Source: Hyperoplus lanceolatus (taxonomy: Eukaryota > Chordata > Actinopteri > Uranoscopiformes > Ammodytidae). From it: a stretch of 64,000 bases of DNA. Of the stretch, positions 1 through 9,945 are shown piece by piece. The notes beneath the pieces are model-generated. The model made no database searches and had not been told where the DNA came from. It saw only the letters and a program-made list of their open reading frames with translations. A program made the translations under genes and the position numbers. Location of the stretch: positions 19,920,501 through 19,984,500 of the forward strand of contig CM049400.1 of the NCBI GenBank assembly GCA_026929865.2, read 5' to 3'. How positions within the stretch are numbered: the stretch's first letter is position 1; each line of letters begins with the position of its first letter.

Positions 1-3000
1 TAGATTAGTCTCTCTCACCGCTTAACACAATGACAAATAACCATTATTCTTTTTCTTGCACTGATAATCGGGACAACTTAAACATTTCTTACTGGCACAA
101 GTGAAACCATTAATCCTCAGTGATGGTGCTGATAAGTGGTGACTTTGGAGTAATGGCCCTGTCACCTTTAAAAAAAGAGAGACATTTTTAACAATTAAAA
201 CAAGATGCCCATAACATTGTGCATCCCTTCACTTTGTGTCATCAGGAGGGGTCTGCCTGGGTTAATAGACAGAAAAATAAAATGCATTTGTGTTATCTCT
301 TGAATATTAAAGAAGAAATCCTCCTTACAGAAATTATAAATACTTAAAGGCAGTAGGTGGGATGACTTGGTCAGCAGACAAAGTTGTATCGGTAGAAGGT
401 TATTTGACAGTAACTTTATCAATAGAATATTTGTTTTAGCACATTTCAGGCGTAAAATCTGATTGTTTCAGCTCCTCAAATATGAGACTCTTTTTAGTAC
501 ATTTAATCTCTTAAGGTTTTGAACTGTTTGTCGGACAAAATGAGACATCTTAAGGCATCAACTGTAGGATATGAATTATAAAAGAGACATACGAAAACAA
601 ACCCCTGATTGGTCTAACGACTCTCCTATAGCGCCATGAGAAAACAAAAATGGTGTTTAGCATGAAAGCCAACAACAGGAAATCAATGATAATGGACAAA
701 ATATGGACATAAATATAAATTTTTGATCTAAGAGTATGGCTTAATTGTACACAAGTCCCCAAAAAGAGGCAGAAGTTCCAGGTTGGATGGGAAAGCTACT
801 TTGAGGGCTGAAAGCGCCGGAGACGGCATCGGTACGGCACATCTGTTAGCTTTCAGGAGGTGAAAACAGTAAGAATATGAGCTATTGAAAAAACAATAAA
901 ACCACACAGTTTGTTGTTGTGTATGACAAGCTTGGCTCAGAGGGTTTAATGAAGAAGTGAATCTCCATATTAATTGATAATGAAAATAGTCAACTTAACA
1001 TCCCTTCTATCGGTAACAAACTAATATAGCGTGTTGGCCCCATGAAACTACATCTATAGATAGAGATGCCTCTCTGACTATGTAGCCATCAAGCATCTAT
1101 ATTAAAGGTATACTCATTAGACCTAAAGCTGATGGGTTTACAGATTAGTGTTGCTGCAGGGAGGTGTACCAAAAGGGAACATGTAGGATTGCACACTTAC
1201 ACAACCTAATAGAAATGGAGGAAAGCAGAGATTATTTTTCATCCAGACTGTAAGGTTATTCTCTTTAACAAAAAATGACTTACGCATGATCTGCAAGTTA
1301 CTCTGCTTTCCCAAACATACAGTACATGTTGTGCCATTGTTTACACTTCAAGTTGTAGTTTCAAACAGTTAAACCAACTACATTGTGTGTTTTTGTCGTG
1401 ATATACCAGTTGCACTGTGTGGCTCACCAATCATGCAGCCTTTGAACGATTTTCAATCTGGACTGGCAACAGGATGATAAGATAACTGTTTAAATAAGAG
1501 CTAACTATCAGAGCCATAAGGAAATATTCAAAGAGCACACACAGGCTAATTGAAATTCTCTCAATTTAATCCTCTTCTCCATCAGATGTTCTGTTTGTCA
1601 TTATGGCTGTCTCCAGCACTAATCAGTTGTTAATGTAGCTGCCTTGAGGTGTAACAATATAACTGACAGGATGATAATAAACACGTTTAATTGAGTATTT
1701 TGATTGATTATGATTTAAAATTATTTTGTCCCTTTTCATTTAACGACTTCAGGTGTCTTTAAATGAAGGAAAACATTTTTTTATTAAACGCACTGTACAG
1801 TTGGTGGGGTTACATTGTTAGCCTTATCGTCAATTTGGTAATAATACCTTTGAACACAATCGGATTTTAATGAATTAATAATGAACTCAATATGATAAGA
1901 ATGAGATGAAAACATGCATGTTTAATTGCTTAGGGCTGCTCAAGATGGGAAATTGTGTTTTCTTGTCGGAGTATGATTCCTTGTTGTTTCTTGTCTGTTT
2001 CATCAAGCAGGACACTCGCTGAGAGTCAACAGTAGAACTAAAAGCCAGTTGAATATATCCAGAGTGAGCACATGATTTCCTTAAAACAGATAGTGGAAAA
2101 AAAACACTTTTACCACATGATTTAGTCTATATACTGTATGCCATTAGTTTAAAATATTATTGAAAAGGGGTTATCCAAACTTTTAGTGATACCGTCCTTC
2201 TGTGTCCTTCTTGTTTTTTTAGAATTGAGAAGTGTTACTGCTGAGTACAACTTTATATAGGATTTGGTTTAAATATGTTTAGGTTAGCATGGTAGCTAGC
2301 AGTGCTTAGGGGCATCTGTCTCCATCAAGAGAACCAGTTTTTTTTTTTAAAATACCGTAAATTCTACTGGATGTGGTTCATTGCCAGGAAGACTGAGTAT
2401 TACATACAAATTTTGTTTTCATACCTCTTCAGCTTCCTACTATACCATATCAGTCTTTTTTATATGTTATATTACGTCCTACACTCACCATTCCTGGCAG
2501 TGGCACAGACCCAAGCACTTGATACTTAGTTTTTCTATGGCTCTAGCTCTGTTTTGATCAAACGGGGTTCTGGGGCCTAAGTTTTAAATCCCCCAAAGCC
2601 CATTTTGGCAACTCTTTGTTTAGCCCATTGGCATTCTGACCCCATGCTTCTCAGACTTTGAACTCAAATCTTTTGAAAATCCGTATCGCTTCTTTAAACA
2701 CATTATCAGTGGGCTAGATTTTAAGAATATCCCTAATCATCTTAAGGTTTTAGTGCAGTGTGGCAGTACTGCTCTTGCCTCAGGGTCCATTTACTGGCAT
2801 AGGCACTGTAAGACATTTTCTGTGAAATATATGCAATTATTAATGGCAGCAAGTATTTTGTAAGCGTAAGGATTTCACATTAGAGCAGCTTAAGTCTACA
2901 CTTCTGCAATAAATTCCTGTGAAAAAGTGACACATTGATTCAGGTACAACACTATTTTGGAGTTAAACCAGAGTGGGTGCAGGTCTGAGAAAAATATGAC

Positions 3001-3533
3001 ACTTGAAAGAAGTTTGATATTTCTAATATCAGTTGGGCTGCACTGTGGCATGACTGCTTGTTTCATCCTCCATGTATTATCTTAATTCAGAATGCCCAGG
3101 ATTGATTTAATTTAATTTCACTTATTTAGCTCTGAATGTTAAGTATACATCGTTTGTCAAGTTAAAACTGGGCTTGAACCATTAATGCTACAATTTAATA
3201 ATTAATTTGTGTATTGCCATCCACACACATGTTTTTAAAGGGGGGCAGTAGCACATGCATTTTAAACACCAATTGTACAAAGTGGAAATATGAAGGGAGC
3301 AGATTTCTATTGAACCTACGTATTGCGTAATCAAAACCTGCCAACACTTTAATCTATGTTTATCAGTCAAGCTGTTGGATTTTTCTTTTTCATTTCATTT
3401 TGCATAGCTATAAATCATTTCCCAATTGTAAAGTTTACTTTTTGTCCCAATGGAAGCAGTGGATGGTGGTTGTTTTTTGTCTTTTTTTAGTGATAGTATG
3501 AGTAGAATGTTTATTTCACAATTTAAATGGACA
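1..3533. other. AT-rich non-coding stretch, no gene seen
   Basis: Stop codons are frequent in all frames. The open frames are short (at most about 75 codons), low in complexity and recall no protein family. I see no terminal-repeat element, tRNA or long microsatellite. Short A and T runs occur (for example around 2340 and 2095). It ends at the TA duplication of the first Tc1-like element. Confidence 0.6.
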
Positions 3534-3535
3534 TA

Positions 3536-3749
3536 CAGTATCTCACAAAAGTGAGTACACCCCTAACATTTCTTCAAATATTTCATTATATCTTTCCATG
3601 CGACAACACTGAATAAATGACACTTTGATACAATGTAAAGTAGTCAGTGTACAGCTTGTATAACAGTGTAAAGTTACTGTCCCCTCAAAATAACTCGACA
3701 CACAGCCATTAATGTCTAAAGTGTTGGCAACAAAAGTGAGTACACCCCT
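3536..3749 (+). repeat. Left IR/DR terminal repeat of the first Tc1-like element
   Basis: The outer transposase-binding-type repeat lies at about 3544-3564 and the inner direct copy at 3731-3749; both end in GAGTACACCCCT. In fish Tc1-like elements of the IR/DR type, transposase binds both copies. The arm matches the right end with only scattered substitutions (roughly 6% by eye). Confidence 0.85.
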
Positions 3750-3780
3750 AAGAAAAATTTTCCAAATTGGGCCCAAAGTG

Positions 3781-4586
3781 TCAATATTTTGTTTTGCCAT
3801 CATTATTTTCTATCACGCCTTAACCCTCTTGGGCATGCAGTTCACTAGAGCTTCACAGGTTGCAACTGGAACCCTCTTCTACCCATTCATGACGACATCA
3901 AGGAGCTGGTGGATATTAGGTCCTTGCGCCCTCCATCTCCCGTTTGAGGATGCCCAAAAGATGCTCAATAGGGTTTAAGACTGGAGACATGTGCCAGTCC
4001 ATAACCTTTACCCTCAGCTTCTTTAGCAAGCCAGTGGTCATTCGGAGGTGTGTTTGGGGTCGTTATCATGTTGCAGTAGCCCTGGGCCCAGTTTATGAAG
4101 GGAGGGGATCATGCTCTGCTTCAGTATGTCACAGTACATGTTAGAATTCAATGAACTGTAGTCCCCAGTGCTGGCAGCACTCATGCAGCCCCAGACCATG
4201 ACACTCCAACCACCATGCTTGACTCTAGGCAAGACACACTTGTCTTTGTACTCCTCACCTGGTTGCCGCTCCACACTCTTAACACCATCTGAACCAAATA
4301 AATGTATTTTGGTCTCATCAGACCACAGGACATGGTTGCAGTAATCCATGTCCGTAGTCTGTTTGTCTTCAGCAAACTTTTTGTGGGGTTTCTTGTGCAT
4401 CATCTTTAGAATAGGCTTCCTTCTGGGATGACAGCCATGCAGACCAGTATGATGCAGAGTGGGCGTATGGTCTGAGCACTGACAGGTTGACCCCCACCCC
4501 TTCAAGCCCTTCAGCAATGCTGGCAGCACTCATAGTCTATTTTCCAAAGCCAACCTCTGTGTACGACGCTGACCATGTGCACTCAA
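3781..4586 (-). pseudogene. Tc1-like transposase fragment, middle and C-terminal part (left arm)
   Basis: Reading the minus strand from about 4586, the sequence resembles a Tc1 transposase from the second helix-turn-helix region onward. A 163-codon open stretch (4529-4038) contains GLHGCHPRRKP, then WSDETKIHLFG with the first catalytic Asp, then VKHGGWSVMVWGCMSAA, and ends just after HDNDPKHT, which carries the second catalytic Asp. A stop follows directly. Downstream the sequence still encodes an NPIEHL motif with the third acidic residue and the family C-terminus near 3781, but in other frames with further lesions. The first DNA-binding domain is missing because the gene is truncated where it meets the inverted right copy. 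It cannot make an active transposase. Identification is strong from motif order; lesion positions are by eye. Confidence 0.88.
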
Positions 4587-4989
4587 CCTTCGTAAACTGG
4601 GCCGCAGGGTGGTATTGCAACATGATAACGACCCCAAACACACCTCCAAGACGACCAGTGGCTTGCTAAAAAAGCTGAGGGTAAAGGTTATGGCCTGGCC
4701 AAGCATGTCTCCAGACCTAAACCCTATTGAGCATCTTTGGGGCATCCTCAAACAGAAGTTGGAGGAGCGCAAGGTCTTTAATACCCACCAGCTCTGTGAT
4801 GCTGTCATAAATGGGTGGAAGAGGGTTCCAGTTGCAACCTGTGAAGCTCTAGTGAACTACATGCCCAAGAGGGTTAAGGCAGTGATAGAAAATAATGGTG
4901 GCCACACAAAATATTTACACTTTGGGCCCGATTTGTACATTTTTTCTAAGGGGTGTACTCACTTTTGTTGCCAGCAGTTTAGACATTAA
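4587..4989 (+). pseudogene. Tc1-like transposase 3' fragment (inverted right arm)
   Basis: On the plus strand an open frame from 4609 to 4989 (126 codons) starts at HDNDPKHTSKTT, continues through [20 protein letters not shown] (third acidic residue in PIEHLW) and ends in the family C-terminus NNGGHTKY. The usual stop after TKY is changed, so the frame runs on into the terminal repeat. The homology begins abruptly near 4587. The first catalytic Asp region and all N-terminal DNA-binding domains are absent. It duplicates, in opposite orientation, the 3' part of the pseudogene at 3781-4586 but keeps a better reading frame. It is a dead fragment with no promoter visible. Confidence 0.88.
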
Positions 4990-5162
4990 TGGCTGTGTGT
5001 CGAGTTATTTTGAGGGGACAGTAAATTTACACTGTTATACAAGCTGTACACTGACTACTTTACATTGTATCAAAGTGTCATTTCTTCAATGTTGTCCCAT
5101 GGAAAGATATAAAGAAAAATGTGAAGAAATGTGAGGGGTGTACTCACTTTTGTGAGATACTG
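4949..5162 (-). repeat. Right IR/DR terminal repeat of the first Tc1-like element
   Basis: This is the mirror of the left end. The inner copy AGGGGTGTACTCACTTTTG is at 4949-4967 and the outer copy at 5134-5152, ending GTGAGATACTG at 5162 and followed by TA. Confidence 0.85.
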
Positions 5163-5999
5163 TATGTCCTATTGTTCTATTGATGATTGTGCTCTTTGTC
5201 TTAAATACATTGTTGTAAATTGCGTTGAGTGTATGTTGAGTTGTTAAAAAACACTGACCAATTAGGTATATGTCCCAACACATTGTACATTATCTGGATG
5301 AACAATTGTCCATATGTCAGGTGCATCTGCTTCACCCTATTGAGGACTATACACTACCTGCAGCGCGACAGGTAATAGGTGTTGATGATACTTATGAGTA
5401 CATCAAACTTGTAGCATTCTGGACTGAATTGAAAATAAACTGTCTTGTGAACACATACGATCATCTCTTTTGGCACAGCCTTGAAAGTGTATTTGTGCAC
5501 ACATGATTGCATGCAAATCTGTTGGTGTCCCCCATCTCCTCTCCCACCTCATCATTCTCATCAGCCCCCATGCTTAAGATTGGGCACCTTGAAATTCAGT
5601 GTCTTCATCTGGAAATATTTCAGCTGCTTTGCTGCCACTCTTCAGGGAGATGAAGATAAAGAGAATAAGGTAAAAACACACCCTGTTGTGTGAATCCTAG
5701 AAAAGGCCTTGAACCCTGCCATTCATCCCTTTCACTTCATCAGCTGAGTCTAATTGCCAGAGAGGACAGGATACCCAGGGCCCAATTGTTCCTTATCCTC
5801 TTTGGAGCCTCTGAGGCATGAAAAGCGAAGGCCTGCTTTTGATCTTTTTTTTTTCTTTTTTTTTCTCCTGCATACCCTACTATGCTTTCCATGGTGTTTT
5901 TAGAGTAAGACACTTCTTTCACACTGTTCCCCCTTTTTCAACCATGCAAAATAATTATCAAGCTTTGCTTCATCAAATAATGGTAGATATTAGAGGTCA

Positions 6000-6541
6000 T
6001 GATGGGGAGGGCCAGAGGTCTGCAGGGGTGGCCCTAAGACGCGTTGGAGCTCCCAACTCATCTTAGAGGCGTGCTACTTAGCTGAGGCTACCTTTTATAT
6101 ACCTTGACCCCGGTTTTCGTTTGTCTGTCCTAATGAGACCCTCTCATGCAGCCAGTGCAATAGAGGTCTTGCAGTGGCAGGGTTGTGAGGCCAAAGTACA
6201 ATGAGACATAGGGCTTCGCTCAGACAAGGGCGCATCTGTGCTATCTTATTAAGCCTTGGAAAAGAGCTCATGCGTCTCAACGTCCCATAGGCGCTGAGAG
6301 CAGATCTATTGACACCTACTTGTCCTTTGCGGTCAACACCTTTCGGTGAAGGGGCAGGCACTACCGAGTTCTTGTTAGAAGTAATTCTTTGAGTGTTTAG
6401 CGAAGCAAAGTGCTTAACTCGGTTTGGGTGGCCATGTGGCGTACGGATAAAGAATGCAGTGTTGTGATGATGAAAAATCCTTGGAACCAGAGGAATGCCA
6501 AATGGTTTCAAAGTCCAATTTGTCAAAAGCAAAAAGTCCAC
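6000..6541 (-). other. Unclassified CpG-containing block with TATA-like box
   Basis: On the minus strand one frame stays open for 148 codons (6541-6095), and a TATATAAAAGG-type box lies at about 6094-6102. The block keeps more CpG dinucleotides than the surrounding AT-rich DNA. I recognise no protein domain. It could be a solo retroelement terminal repeat, a fragment of a repeat, or unique DNA. No TG...CA ends with a short flanking duplication were found. The frame may be open by chance. Confidence 0.2.
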
Positions 6542-6757
6542 ATTTTTGAAGAAGGAAGGGCTCCTATGTCTTTCTCAATGCTTACACTTTGATTTTGTAG
6601 GTACAAAATCCTGTTTTAAGTCATTGTAAATAATTGGTTTGGTTTTTTCAGTTTTGTTGCTCTTAGTTACGGACTTAGTTATGGTCATCATTATCCATGC
6701 CTGAAACGTTGTCAACATTTAAATGAGTACACTGCTGGTTAAAGTATTTGCTGATTT

Positions 6758-6796
6758 AAAAAAAATAAAAAAATAAAGAAAATAAATAATAATTCA
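6758..6796. repeat. A-rich low-complexity tract
   Basis: Runs of A interrupted by T and G. It could be the tail of an old retrocopy or simple sequence; no upstream retroelement body was recognised. Confidence 0.6.
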
Positions 6797-7321
6797 CTGT
6801 GTGAGAACAATGAGACTTGAGGTAGCCCATTTAACCACCTATCTTACTTGCTAACTGAAGGGAAAGCAGGATATAGTCAAAGTGAAGCAGAATGACAAAC
6901 AAAAACACAAGTAGGCAAACAAAAACCTTTAAGCAATCATGTTAAGCACGCCTAACATCTGTGCACTGTGCGAGAACAAAGCGGGGCTCTTGTCAGCGCA
7001 TCGATCCACTCCTGAAGGCACACACATCCAGAGCTCCCTGATTGCTCCCTGCTTTTCACGCCTTTCTCCCCCGCGCCTCTAACTCTCTCTGCTCTGGCTC
7101 CTCTCTGAGAATGTGCTTATCGATCTGGCCCACTTCGTTGGAGTTAACTCGGTGATAAAACCTGACCGAGGGCTTCCAATGGCCAGTGAGAAAGCACAAT
7201 GATAAGAAAAAACAAATGAGTAGCTAAATTCACGAACATATTGCATCATAATGTGAGTTAGTGAACTGTTTAGTTTATTTAATGGGAAGTAGTTTTTAGT
7301 AGAAATTTGTATTGATACGTA

Positions 7322-7543
7322 CAGTCCCCTCCATAAGTATCGGAACAGTGAGGCCAATTCCTTTATTTTTGCTGTAGACTGGAAACATTTGGGTTTGACA
7401 CCAAAATATGAATATGAGACAATAGATCAACATTTCAGCTTTCATTTCCAGGTATTCACATCTGAATCTGATACACAACTGAGAAGATAGCATTATTTGT
7501 AAAGGAACACCACATTTTTAGGTGAGCAAAAGTATTGGAACAG
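7322..7543 (+). repeat. Left IR/DR terminal repeat of the second Tc1-like element
   Basis: The outer copy ATAAGTATCGGAACAG lies near 7333-7348 and the inner copy GAGCAAAAGTATTGGAACAG at 7524-7543. The spacing of about 195 bp fits IR/DR ends. Confidence 0.85.
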
Positions 7544-7575
7544 ATTGACTTAAAATAAATTAAAGTGAATAAGAC

Positions 7576-8153
7576 TTAATATTTTGTTGCAAATCCTTCG
7601 CTTGCAACAACTGCATCAAGCCTGTGACCCATTGACATCACAAAACTTTTGAATCCTCCTTTTTGATGCTTTTACAGGCTTTCACCGCAGCCTCTTTCAG
7701 TTGCTGTTTGTTTACTCTCTTCAGTCTCCTCTTTAGCAGGTAAAATGCTTGCTCTATTGGGTTTAAGTCTGGAGATTCACTTGACCAGTCCAAAACCTTC
7801 CATTTCTTGACCCTGATTAACTCCTTTGTTGTTTTTGCAGTGTGTTTTGGGTCATTATCTTGCTGCATTATGAAGGATCTTCCAATCAGTTTGGTTGCAT
7901 CTTTCTTTAAATTGGCAGACAAAATGTTTCTGTAAACTTCTGAGTTCATTTAGCTGTTGCCATCATGTGTTACATCATCAATGAAGATTAATGAGCCCAT
8001 CCGAGAAGAAGCCATGCAAGCCCAAGCCATGACATTGCCTCCACCGTGTTTCACAGATGAGCTTGTATGCTTGGGGTCATGTGCAGATCCTTTCTTTCTC
8101 CAAACTTTAGCCTTTCTATCACTTTGGTAAAGGTTCATCTTGACAACAACACA
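7576..8153 (-). pseudogene. Tc1-like transposase fragment, middle and C-terminal part (left arm)
   Basis: The minus strand from the centre encodes VVVKMNLYQSD, KVWRKKGSAHDPKHTSSSV, VKHGGGNVMAWACMASS and IDDVTHDG, hallmarks of the middle of a Tc1-type transposase. A single in-frame TAA (7950-7952) then interrupts the frame, which resumes with MNSEVYRNILSANLKKDA and QQDNDPKHTAKTT (second catalytic Asp), and [19 protein letters not shown] (third acidic residue). Near 7638 a one-base shift ends that frame. The family C-terminus up to FATKY and its TAA (7576-7578) are still readable in another frame. The N-terminal DNA-binding domains and the first catalytic Asp are not in the piece. It is inactive. 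Confidence 0.87.
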
Positions 8154-8559
8154 GTAACACATGATGGCAGCGGCAAAATGAATTTAGAAGTCTACAGAAA
8201 CATTCTGTCTGCCAATTTAAAGAAAGATGCAACCAAACTGATTGGAAGATCCTTCATCATACAGCAAGGTAATGACCCTAAAAAGCTGCAAAAACAACAA
8301 AGGAGTTCATCAGGGGCAAGAAATGGAAAGTTTTAGACTGGCCAACTCAATCTCCAGACTTAAACCCAATAGAGCATGCATTTTACCTGCTAAAGAGGAG
8401 ACCGAAGGGTGTAACCCCCAAAACAAACAGCAACTGAATGAGGCTGTGGTAAAAGCTTGGAAAAGCATCACAAAAGAAGAATGCAAAAGTGTTGTGATGT
8501 CAATGGGTCACAGGCATGATACAGTTATTGCAAGCGAAGGATTTGCAACAAAATATTAA
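8154..8559 (+). pseudogene. Tc1-like transposase 3' fragment (inverted right arm)
   Basis: The plus strand starts abruptly at VTHDGSGKMN and continues LEVYRNILSANLKKDA. It reaches IIQQGNDPK, where the Asp aligned with the second catalytic residue of QQDNDPKH is replaced by Gly. A one-base deletion straight after shifts the frame. In the second frame the C-terminus is well kept: [20 protein letters not shown], then VMSMGHRHDTVIAS and FATKY with TAA at 8557-8559. It is the mirror of the pseudogene at 7576-8153 but carries different mutations, so the two arms have diverged independently since the palindrome formed, or came from different copies. Confidence 0.87.
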
Positions 8560-8591
8560 GTCTTATTCACTTTAATTTACTTTAAGTCTAT

Positions 8592-8807
8592 CTGTTCCAA
8601 TACATTTGCTCACCTAAAAATGTGGTGTTCCTTTACAAATAATGCTATCTTCTCAGTTGTGTATCAGATCCAGATGTAAATACCTGGAAATGAAAGCTTA
8701 AATGTTGATCTATTGTCTCATATTCATATTTTGGTGTCAAATGTTTTCAGTCCACAGCAAAAATAAAGGAATTGGCCTCACTGTTCCGATACTTATGAAG
8801 GGGACTG
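8592..8807 (-). repeat. Right IR/DR terminal repeat of the second Tc1-like element
   Basis: Inner copy CTGTTCCAATACATTTGCTC from 8592; outer copy CTGTTCCGATACTTATG from 8781, ending GGGGACTG at 8807 before TA. Confidence 0.85.
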
Positions 8808-8899
8808 TATATGCCACTATAATAATCAGAATAATTGTCCAAAAAGTTTTTTTTTGGCAGAGCTTCATTTTGACGGTTTTGTTGTTGAATGATGACTAT

Positions 8900-9945
8900 T
8901 AGGGCTGTACGTGTCCTGATACAGGGGTTACGGTACGATAGACGCTACGATCTATTGCGATATATTGCGACTTTTTGTAGAAAAACCCTGTCATAGTGTA
9001 GCCTGGCACTGGACGCCTACCTACTTCCGCTCAATTTTCATTTCACTTCAGTAGTCAGTCTGGGTGTGCGGTGTATTTGCGGGTTTTCTCTTTAACCGGT
9101 CCAATCAGCGAACAGAGCGAGTGGCTGAGAACGATGACGTCGAAGTCGCTCGCCAGTTTCAGTTGAATGCTGTGTTCCTTTATACTCAGAACTCGGAAAT
9201 TTCTGACTTGGTAGTTCCGAGTTCCGACCAGTCTGTGTTCCAGTGCATCTGCTTGGGCAAGTATGGACGCCTACAACCTTTCTCATCCAAATAACTAAAC
9301 GTGAGGCTCTAGCAAGTCAGAAGCCGGCTCATGACATACGTCACGACCAAACGTTATGCGATTGGTTAGCTAATCCAGAGTGGCACTGGGCAGATCCAAT
9401 AGTTTTAAACTTCAATAGACAGCCGCCTCCAAGTGAGTGAACGTTTGCCAATAGCACAGACCCAGACCTTCTGTACAAATGAAATTAAGTACGATGGTTC
9501 TGGTTGGACCAGGCTAGTCATAGACTATAAACACAATGTAATATGCAAATACTGTTTATTTCTATGCAATTAGACTCAGAAGAGTTGGACCTGCGTTTGT
9601 ATTTCACAGTTATAGATTCAACTTTATTTACTAGTAAATCATCATAGTACTACTTATTGTGCTGTTTAAACAGAGGGATTAACATGTGCCTCAATCAGTA
9701 AAAAAAATTGTATGTGCATACAGAAAGGCTTAGATAAACATTAAGAAAATAAATTTGTCCACTGACTTTACCTTATACCAGTTGGATTTGAATTAGTGAG
9801 GATTTCAATTGTGTTCAATGTTATAATCAACATATATAAGGAAATAGGACAGCATAATCTCTAATGAAGTCGTAAAACATCAAAACTGTTGATACAATCG
9901 ATTTGCAGTGTATTGTGGATCCCAAAAAATCAATTATAGTATTTA
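8900..9945. repeat. Old hAT-like repeat, split by a younger insertion
   Basis: From about 8902 the sequence reads TTAGGGCTGTACGTGTCCTG and continues with repeated CGATATATTGCGA-type words, the style of a common teleost hAT-derived repeat. It breaks at 8990-8996 and resumes after 9523. Text near 9890-9945 (GATACAATCGATTTGCAGTG) is in the same style. No matching far terminus or flanking duplication was found, so the right boundary is a guess and the family is uncertain. Confidence 0.3.
8999..9516. mobile_element. Short TIR element (TAGCCTGG ends, GTCATAG duplication)
   Basis: The left end TAGCCTGG (8999-9006) is matched inversely by CCAGGCTA (9509-9516). The 7-bp word GTCATAG occurs at 8990-8996 (2 bp before the left TIR) and at 9517-9523 directly after the right TIR, as expected of a target duplication. 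The roughly 518-bp body is more GC- and CpG-rich than its flanks and has no transposase-like frame, so it is a non-autonomous, MITE-like element. A 7-8 bp duplication points to a hAT-type or similar transposase; superfamily unproven. Confidence 0.6.

Larger units (their letters stand above)
3536..5162. mobile_element. Tc1-like element, palindromic composite (1.63 kb)
   Basis: The ends are perfect inverted copies starting CAGTATCTCACAAAAG, flanked by TA at 3534-3535 and 5163-5164, the Tc1/mariner target duplication. Each end has IR/DR structure: the motif AAAAGTGAGTACACCCCT recurs about 185 bp further in on the same side. The inverted homology does not stop at the TIRs. Positions 3536-4101 (minus sense) match 4587-5162 (plus sense) through the 3' part of the transposase gene, so the element carries two 3' ends facing outward and no 5' transposase end. 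Positions 4102-4586 are single-copy and continue the minus-strand transposase. With the element and one TA removed, the site reads GGACATATGTCC, a perfect palindrome, as Tc1-type transposases tend to prefer. No intact transposase is present, so it is not autonomous. Family membership is from motif recognition. Confidence 0.93.
5165..7319. other. Non-coding stretch between the two Tc1-like elements
   Basis: No recognisable exon. It holds a 6000-6540 block with many intact CpGs (separate entry), an A-rich tract at 6758-6796, and a pyrimidine/GC-richer stretch near 6960-7180 that could be a conserved non-coding element. The rest shows no structure I can name. Confidence 0.5.
7322..8807. mobile_element. 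Second Tc1-like element, palindromic composite (1.49 kb)
   Basis: The ends begin CAGTCCCCTCCATAAGTAT and are inverted copies, flanked by TA at 7320-7321 and 8808-8809. Each end has an inner direct copy (AGTATTGGAACAG at left, its complement near 8592 at right), so this is also an IR/DR element. It is a different family from the one at 3536-5162: its terminal and coding sequences do not match. The inverted homology covers 7322-7973 versus 8154-8807 and extends far into the transposase gene, leaving a 180-bp single-copy centre (7974-8153). As in the first element, two 3' transposase ends face outward and the 5' end is missing. Several frame lesions make it non-autonomous. Confidence 0.93.

Noticed and set aside
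2740..3070. Possible diverged fish repeat (GTGCAGTGTGGCAGTACTGC and GGGCTGCACTGTGGCATGAC)
   Set aside because: Similarity to the common GCACGGTGGTGTAGTGG-type repeat is too weak, and no second landmark is kept.
4530..4808. Minus-strand 92-codon frame resembling a transposase end
   Set aside because: Only its last residues (QRLALENRL) are in transposase sense; the rest is the antisense of the right-arm transposase.
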